From assembly GCA_025361665.1 (NCBI GenBank), contig JANYKF010000313.1, positions 1-6,889 of the forward strand: a DNA stretch of 6,889 nucleotides. The letters run 5' to 3'. Each line of letters begins with the position of its first letter. Positions within the stretch are counted from its first letter, which is position 1. Positions 1 through 5,700 of this stretch are shown in pieces. Both the position numbers and the translations under genes were made by a program. The notes below the pieces were generated by a model, which was given only the letters and a program-made list of their open reading frames with translations, was not told where the DNA came from and made no database searches. The DNA comes from Clostridiaceae bacterium (GTDB lineage Bacteria; Bacillota; Clostridia; DSM-8532).

Positions 1-1179
1 GCCGCCGTTCTCGTTTGAACCTGGTTCGAGTCGATAATGAGTGGTTAACTCGCGTTTCCCTTCGGTGTATTTATACCTATTGTATCTATTTGGATTTCCA
101 GGGAGGGGGGTCGGGTCTTTATCTCCATCGTACTTTATCATCCATTCAAAACCGAACGTCTTGTTTGTGGCATAGGAGGAGTTACTGCTATTCAGGGTTA
201 CCCATTCGGTGTCGACGGTTCTTTTGACTTTAACCTCGACTGCAACAAATGCTTGCTCGAGCCCCCCCGCCATATTCATAAAACCAAGTCCCTGCGGAAA
301 CAGGAGCCGGATGATCAATTTGTCGAAGGTATTCCCGGTCGTTTGCATCAGGAATGGTTCGTCGTAAAGCAGTTTGCGGGATATGGGGTAATCAACGCTC
401 GTATCGTCGAACCCCGGCAGTGACGGTTGAGTCAGATACCCATTCGTTGCGATGATATGGGTATGATGGAGAAGATTTGCCGCGACATCATTGATGAAGA
501 AATCGGATATGTGATAGACAGGGCCATACCCCAGGCTGATCAGGGCAAATAGGTACTGCTTGTCGCTTACGTTTTCGATTCGCGAACCAATCACGTTTCC
601 GGTGACCTTGTGCCGGCCGTAGTATTTCTGGATAGCGCCACCCTGCTTCTGTGTGGTCTGTGGACTCCAGGATGTGATTGAACTGGGCGTTGCTTCTGCC
701 GAGGGTGGTGCGATAGTCGGCAACAAGGATGTCATCAGGATTGCGGCGCCAGACACAGCGAGAGCAAATGCGACATATCCGGCATACTGAGCGGCGACAA
801 TGGCTGTCGCTACGGACCCCCCTTCCGCCGCGGCCATGGCAAGACCCGCCTGTGGGGCGTAGATGGAGATCACGATTGCGGCGACGATCATGAGTATGCC
901 AACGATCGGATTCTTTCCGCCTCCACCGCCATGCAACATCGGTATAAAAAGGACAGAACAACCCGGGTTGACAAAAGTCAGTGCCCACTCGGATTCGGGA
1001 ACAGGACCGCCATTGAGTGAACAGGTAAATTTCACACTGGAGGGCAACAGTTCCGCCAGATCCGCGATGGACTGATTCATGAACGGAATGACATGGGCCT
1101 TCGCGTTGAAACGATCAAATGGACTGTAGCGGGTCTTGATCTGTACGCCGCCGTCAAATGGAACCATGGCAGTTGTCAT
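1..1179 (-). CDS. Tail-tip hub protein, lambda I-J fusion (3' partial)
   Basis: The frame is open for 393 codons and leaves the window at base 1. Residues 1-83 resemble the ubiquitin-like start of lambda I, with SIADLAELLPSS and SLNGGPVPESEW ending in PGCSVLFIPML. A GGGGGK linker (84-89) and two hydrophobic stretches (about 92-113 and 122-153) follow, as in I. Residues 182-231 contain IQKYYGRHKVTGNVIGSRI and LISLGYGPVYHISDFFIND, the pattern that opens J-type tail hubs (Y-G-x-x-x-V-x-G-x-x-I, then G-x-G-P-x-x-x-I-S-D-x-x-I-N). Residues 283-353 resemble the next J region, including DKLIIRLLFPQGL. In the family J forms the central tip, and its C-terminal part, not visible here, binds the receptor. 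The start at 1179 overlaps the K-like stop as ATGA and has GGAGA 6 bases upstream. Whether the hydrophobic stretches enter a membrane is unknown. Confidence 0.85.
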   Translation of the reverse strand, partial: MTTAMVPFDGGVQIKTRYSPFDRFNAKAHVIPFMNQSIADLAELLPSSVKFTCSLNGGPVPESEWALTFVNPGCSVLFIPMLHGGGGGKNPIVGILMIVAAIVISIYAPQAGLAMAAAEGGSVATAIVAAQYAGYVAFALAVSGAAILMTSLLPTIAPPSAEATPSSITSWSPQTTQKQGGAIQKYYGRHKVTGNVIGSRIENVSDKQYLFALISLGYGPVYHISDFFINDVAANLLHHTHIIATNGYLTQPSLPGFDDTSVDYPISRKLLYDEPFLMQTTGNTFDKLIIRLLFPQGLGFMNMAGGLEQAFVAVEVKVKRTVDTEWVTLNSSNSSYATNKTFGFEWMIKYDGDKDPTPLPGNPNRYNRYKYTEGKRELTTHYRLEPGSNENGG

Positions 1180-1577
1180 TTGCAATCTCCAGTAAAACGA
1201 TAGAATTTCCCGATGCGGTTTTTCCAGGAAATGTGCGTCCGAATGTTGAACGTCGAAACCCCGACCTTCTCCAGGATGTGAATACAGGTCGTGGGGGTGA
1301 TCATCACGCCGATGTGGGAAAAGAACGGGGGGCGAATTGCAATCGTCACAAGACAGGGGATCTCAACCTCGGGGATCTCCAGAAACTCGTCGCTGTTGGC
1401 ATATTGACCAACCAGAAGCGCCCGTTCTTTCGTATCGATGGGAGAGGCGTATTCCCGGGGAAGATCCTTGCCAAACTGTCGGTAGGCCTCGCGGCAGAAC
1501 CCCCAACAGTCAAATTCGACCGGTCCCCGACCACCCGGGACAAAAACCTTATTGTCCATGAGTTCGATCAGGTTCAT
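1176..1577 (-). CDS. Tail assembly NlpC/P60 cysteine peptidase, lambda K-like
   Basis: This 133-residue protein has an NlpC/P60 (CHAP-like) papain-fold domain, a family of cysteine peptidases or amidases that cut cell-wall peptides. The nucleophile Cys24 lies in FDCWGFCREAYRQFG, the usual start of the active-site helix. His88 in SHIGVMI is the second catalytic residue, and His100 in CIHILEKVGV is a likely third. The end, WKNRIGKFYRF, matches the conserved W-x-x-R-I-x-x-F-Y-R tail of phage members. Lambda K has an additional N-terminal JAMM/MPN-type metallopeptidase domain; it is absent here. The gene sits between L-like and I-J genes, as in lambda, with ATGA overlaps at both ends. The start is supported by GAGG 5 bases upstream. 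The role is tail-tip assembly or local cell-wall cutting at entry; which one is not visible. Confidence 0.87.
   Translation of the reverse strand: MNLIELMDNKVFVPGGRGPVEFDCWGFCREAYRQFGKDLPREYASPIDTKERALLVGQYANSDEFLEIPEVEIPCLVTIAIRPPFFSHIGVMITPTTCIHILEKVGVSTFNIRTHISWKNRIGKFYRFTGDCK
1186..1190 (-). promoter_or_regulatory. Ribosome binding site for the I-J fusion gene
   Basis: GGAGA on the minus strand lies 6 bases before the ATG at 1179. It supports this start over the in-frame ATG four codons further on. The start overlaps the K-like stop as ATGA. Confidence 0.65.
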
Positions 1578-2233
1578 GCGATCCTCGATCCGGATTCATC
1601 AAGGCCCGGGAATCCGCCGAAGTTCGCGGAATTTCCGAGAACGGCGCAAGACGCCTTGGTCCCGTTGCACGTCGCCGCCCCGGTGTATTTGCATTCGATA
1701 CCCTTGAAGCGACCGTACCACTCACAGTGATTTGCGACATACCGGCCAGGCGGGAATGACTGCCGCATGAGGTTCGGAGCGCCAAGACCGATCGTGATCG
1801 ATTCATTTACGATCGTGACATCGATCAGATCGAACTCGAAAGTCAGATCGTCATAGTCATGGAGTCCCGTGGAATATTCATCGTTCGCGAGATACTCCGT
1901 GTTGATGATCCTGAGCCGCACGGTCGATCCATGCGCCCCGTCCAGATCTTCGATGTATGTCCGGAGTGTCTTGCCGACGTCATAGACGATCAGGCTGGTC
2001 TTTCCCAGTTCTCCCTCGGACGATTGTGACGGCATGGCGATCGAGAAGGCATACGCCGTGTATTCCTGCGGCGGCGTTCCGAAAGAGATGTTCTCGGTGT
2101 TGTTGACCACGTAGAGCGGAAGGTACGTCTTGGGAGTAGTCCCAAGGTCGACGGAGATGTCCAGAATCGCGAGCCAGGGATGACTATTTTCCATCTGGTC
2201 TTTTGTGAATCTTAGGTATTTCGGAAGTTGCAT
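1574..2233 (-). CDS. Tail-tip protein, lambda L-like (four-cysteine, probable Fe-S)
   Basis: This 219-residue protein matches the lambda L family of minor tail proteins, which join the tail-tip complex and, in lambda, bind an iron-sulfur cluster through C-terminal cysteines. The N-terminal 160 residues are beta-rich and include LRTYIEDLDGAHGSTVRLRIIN and DLTFEFDLIDVTIVN, as in the N-terminal domain of this family. The C-terminal part has PNLMRQSFPPGRYVANHCEW, then cysteines at 170, 181, 189 and 196, followed by GNSANFGGFPGL, a family signature. All four expected cysteines are present. The length is close to that of lambda L (about 230 residues). The start at 2233 follows GAGGT with 7 bases spacing, 3 bases after the M-like stop. 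The stop overlaps the K-like start as ATGA, suggesting coupled translation. Cluster binding is inferred from the family. Confidence 0.85.
   Translation of the reverse strand: MQLPKYLRFTKDQMENSHPWLAILDISVDLGTTPKTYLPLYVVNNTENISFGTPPQEYTAYAFSIAMPSQSSEGELGKTSLIVYDVGKTLRTYIEDLDGAHGSTVRLRIINTEYLANDEYSTGLHDYDDLTFEFDLIDVTIVNESITIGLGAPNLMRQSFPPGRYVANHCEWYGRFKGIECKYTGAATCNGTKASCAVLGNSANFGGFPGLDESGSRIA
1583..1586 (-). promoter_or_regulatory. Ribosome binding site for the K-like gene
   Basis: GAGG on the minus strand lies 5 bases before the ATG at 1577, inside the end of the L-like gene. The start codon overlaps the L-like stop as ATGA, so re-initiation may also contribute. Confidence 0.65.
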
Positions 2234-2236
2234 GCG

Positions 2237-2782
2237 CTATACCTCGATCACGGCAACATTGGCGACCCACAGGTCGATTCGGAGACCGATCTTGAATTGG
2301 ATAGGTGCGACGAACCGGACGCGATACGTGTTCTCGGTCCAGACAACCGTTCCGTCTGTGACTGTACCGTTGACCGTCGTGGGCCACGAGGGAGTCGCAC
2401 TCATATGTGTGGCGCCACCCGTCGTGCATCGGTATGATCGACCATTCGGAGACACAGGTTGAACAATCTGACCAGCCTGGTAGGTCGTGTTCGCCCTGCG
2501 AGCGTCGGCGCCGTAGGCCTCCTGGAAGTTGATCCAGTAAAACGAAACAGCCCCGTAGTTCACTTGGTTGCGCTCAAAGAGTTCAAGCGCTTCCTTGTCG
2601 GCCTGGCAGAGCATCGTGTACTCGTAGGCCCACGATCGGGAGACTCGGGTAAATCGCGCCCTGGCTGTGGCAAGACCACTCATTTTCTTCGACCGAAGCG
2701 TCGGGTCTTCCTCGATTCCCGGACTCCAGGATGCGGGGTTCGGATCGTCGGATGTCAGGACCGGATAAACAGGGACAGCCAT
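2237..2782 (-). CDS. Minor tail protein, lambda M-like, with inserted module
   Basis: This 181-residue protein sits directly after the tape measure, the position of lambda M, a tail-tip protein needed to assemble the tip complex. Residues 35-90 carry a pattern like M: a beta-rich stretch (RARFTRVSRSWAYEYTML), a helix (ADKEALELFERNQ) and an aromatic strand (FYWINF). Residues 152-181 (YRVRFVAPIQFKIGLR then a short strand) complete the fold. Lambda M is about 110 residues; the extra length comes from an N-terminal Pro-rich arm (1-30) and an insert at about 97-151 described separately. The start overlaps the tape-measure stop by one base, and GGAGGT lies 8 bases before the ATG. It ends 3 bases before the L-like start. 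The assignment rests on position and fold-like pattern; DUF2460-type distal tail protein is an alternative family label. Confidence 0.72.
   Translation of the reverse strand: MAVPVYPVLTSDDPNPASWSPGIEEDPTLRSKKMSGLATARARFTRVSRSWAYEYTMLCQADKEALELFERNQVNYGAVSFYWINFQEAYGADARRANTTYQAGQIVQPVSPNGRSYRCTTGGATHMSATPSWPTTVNGTVTDGTVVWTENTYRVRFVAPIQFKIGLRIDLWVANVAVIEV
2241..2245 (-). promoter_or_regulatory. Ribosome binding site for the L-like gene
   Basis: GAGGT on the minus strand lies 7 bases before the ATG at 2233, within the last codons of the M-like gene. It supports this start over any downstream ATG. Confidence 0.7.
2330..2494 (-). other. Inserted Y-x-x-G...WP...DGTVVWT module within the M-like protein
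   Basis: Residues 97-151 of the M-like protein form a compact unit. It runs from TTYQAGQIVQP, through NGRSYRCTTGGATHMSATP, a conserved SWPTTVNGTVTDG turn, and ends with TVVWTEN. This pattern (aromatic-x-x-G-x-x-V, N-G-x-x-Y-x-C, P-x-W-P, D-G-x-V-x-W) is one I recognise as a recurring small beta module in phage tail and virion proteins, sometimes in tandem and usually thought to be a surface-exposed or binding decoration. It interrupts the two halves of the M-like fold just after the aromatic FYWINF strand. The binding target, if any, cannot be inferred here. Confidence 0.6.
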
Positions 2783-5700
2783 TATCGCCTACCTCCACCA
2801 AGCATGGACGCAAACCCGGGATCGTTGTCGGCAAGGTCAAGAATGATGCTCTTGACCATCTTCTTGCCGTCGAACTTCGAGCCGTTGTCGCTCATTTTCA
2901 TTTTCATCCCGGTCTTGTTTTCAAGGATGACGTTGGTTTCACCGTAACCGCCACCTTCCGGAACAAGGCCGCCGTTCGAATACCGATCGCTGGAGACCGG
3001 GCGGGACGGAACGGACGGGATCACAAAGTCGCGCCTCTCGACGCGGCCATCGTTAATGGCGTTCATGAAATTTTCGCCGTACTTGCTGACGGCCTTTTTC
3101 TGGACGACATACTCACCACCCATGGCCGCGATCAGGCGATCGTCTTTCGTGCCAGATCCTCCAGTGATCGGGCCACCCTTGGCTTTACCTTCCGCCATAT
3201 TCTGAGACATGATCAGGGCAATCTGTGCAGCGGTTGCGGCGGCAGAGATTGCCGCGAAGGCGTATCCTGTGTAGATACCGCCGACCTTCGAACCGGCCGC
3301 AAAGTTGCTCGTCCATGCCTCGTATCCCTTGACCAATGCCGTTGCGATCGATGCAGCCTTCATGAGGGCGAACATCTCCCGGCTCTTTTTGCCGGAGAGC
3401 TCATAGAGCGACGTGGTCAGACTGACAAGGGAGTCTGTTCCGGCCTGGGCGTTTTTGACCTTCGCATTCCAGTAATCGCGATCGATCTTTTCGAGGTTTT
3501 CGGTCTTCTCCTTCTCCCTGGCGGCGTCGTTGGCCTCGAGGGCAACCTTTTTGTCGTAGTACGCCTGGGCATCGGCGAGATTCATCTGGTCCAGTTGACT
3601 GTCGGTCTTTGGCTGGAACTGGAGAGACTGTGAGAGTTGCTCCCGCTTTTTGGTCGACTCTTCGTCGAACTGGGTCGAGTAAAGTGATTTCTGTTCGGAA
3701 AGTGTCGGGCCTTCCAGTGTCGCCTGTTTCGCCCGGAGATTTGTTTGTGCGGTGTCGGCCTGCAGACCCGCAAGAGCAGCCTTGTACTTCGAGGTCGCAT
3801 CGATTTCCTGATTGCCAATCGTGGCGATCTTGGTGAGGCGGTCCTGGATGATTTTGGCGATCTCCAGGGCGATGTCGAAAAAAGCCTTGATCTCAACGCC
3901 AGCGTCCGTGAGCTCCTGACGGTTTTTGTTCAGTTCGTCAAAGTTCCCGGACATGGCCAGATCCATCATGGATTCCATGAAGGGCGTATCTCCGGTGGCC
4001 TTCCCTCTTGCAGATCCAAGGGCGCCATACTTCTCCGCGATGATCGCATTGGATTCCTGATTGACGATATCGCGTTGCTTCTGGAAGTAGGACGTAAGGC
4101 CGACCGAACCGGATTCAAAGGCTTCCTTGATGATCGCGGAGGCGGTGGCAGTTTTCTCCTTAAAGAAGGTTTCGAGCTGTTTGGACTCCTCATGCATGAG
4201 CTCTGTGCTTTTCTTTTGGATGGCCACACGGGAGGCTTCCATGAGTGCGTTCGCGATACTTTCAACCTCGCCGCCCAGACCGTTATCCTGCATATCGATC
4301 GCATCTTTGGAGTGTAGCCATTTTGCGACAATACCCTGACCCTGAATCTCCAGTTTCGTAAGCGGATTGATCTCGGCATCGGCCAAGGCGTCGTACAGTT
4401 TGTCGCCGGCGCGAAGCATTTGATCTTTCCATTCCTGAACGAGTTGCGCAGTTCCTGCCGCCGTGACATCTTTAAGTTCCTTGACGTATCGCTCGTTGAC
4501 CAGATTGCCATTCTTATCCTGCGCATCCAGGTCGATACCGACCGATTTCAGGGCCATCTTTTGACCCATCATAGCGGTCTTCTGTTTACTGATGATTTTC
4601 TTGGGACCGTCGGGCATGGCATTGGTACGTTGCTCGCCGACAAACGAGAAATATGATTTCAGAGTTTCCTGGATCTTTCGGATTACGAGACCCTCGTCCT
4701 GACCGCCCTGGATAGCTTTCAGCGCATGAGCCTTATCCATGGAAAGATCGAGCGGTCTGGCACTGGACCTGATTGCTGCTTTATAGGCGTCTGTTTGATC
4801 TTTCGGGAAACTCTTGTAATAGGCCGTGTTTTCGAGGTTACGGATCTTCGCCTCGTTGGCCACCATGGTCTGCGATCCCAATGGGGCCGATTTGGCCATA
4901 GCCATATCGACCTCGTTGGCAAACTTGAGGAGGTCGAGGATGCGAGTCTGACGGGCCTTTTCCTCGTTTCCGATATTTCCAAAATCGAAACGGTCGGTCG
5001 TATAACGATTGATCAGGGTGGGTTGATCAATTCCTTTGACTGTCGGATCAGTGTTATTGTCTCCAGCCCAATCCGTCATCACCTTATCGGATACACCGGT
5101 ATGTCTGAGTCTTGTCGCCCCGCCGACCGGGACCTGTAGACGGCCACGGGGGGCTTCGGGGTCGGCGGTCCAGTTTGTCGCCCACGGCATCGACGACCAG
5201 AAAGATCCGGTTGAACCCTGACGAGCACGAGTAGCCTCTTGGCTGATCATCCACGGCTCTTGCGGAACGACCGGGCGAATCCCCGTGATGGACTGGGCGA
5301 ACGACTTATTGCCTTCCCATACATCACCAGGGCGAGTCGCCATACCGAGGCCACGGCTGAATGGCGCGAGCATCTTGTCTACACCCGCATTGATCGTGAG
5401 GCGACCGTTGCTTTCGCGGCGAACCCCAAGCATCGCCAGAACTGAATCAGGAAGACTTGCATATCTCTGTGCAGACTCCCGGTCCTTGGAGTAGCGACCC
5501 CTGAACTGGCTCCAGTTGAGTGCCAGTTCGCCGAACATCTTGGCCAGAGGATTGACGGCCTCGGCGAGCCGATCAAAAGCACCATTCGGCTTGTCGAACG
5601 TCCCGAGGAAGTCCTCGAAAGATGTGTTGACGCCGGTTATCCCGGAAAGGCGGAAACGACCCCTGTCGCCCATCGGAATCTTCGCGGGGTTCTTCTCGTC

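Noticed and set aside
101..118. G-rich run considered as a terminator or slippery element
   Set aside because: It lies within the open J-like frame, where it encodes prolines and a threonine, has no paired arm and is on the non-coding strand.
488..988. A 166-codon minus-strand open frame in another frame inside the I-J gene
   Set aside because: Its product is Arg, Cys, His and Trp rich with no family pattern, while the overlapping frame is open for 393 codons and shows clear I/J signatures.
1158..1730. A 190-codon plus-strand open frame opposite the K-like gene
   Set aside because: It is antisense to the NlpC/P60 gene, whose catalytic residues are intact, and has no recognisable domain.
2731..3633. 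A 300-codon plus-strand open frame opposite the tape-measure C-terminus
   Set aside because: It lies wholly antisense to a well-supported gene, has no Shine-Dalgarno sequence or recognisable domain, and its composition (His, Asp, Val, Gly, Leu rich) is what a reverse reading of the tape measure gives.
3745..4317. A 190-codon plus-strand open frame opposite the tape-measure middle
   Set aside because: It is an antisense shadow of helical coding sequence, with no start signal and no recognisable family.
3966..4526. A 186-codon minus-strand frame inside the tape measure, considered as a nested gene or frameshift product
   Set aside because: The product is Arg, Ser and Pro rich, as expected from an out-of-frame reading, and the main frame continues unbroken across the region.
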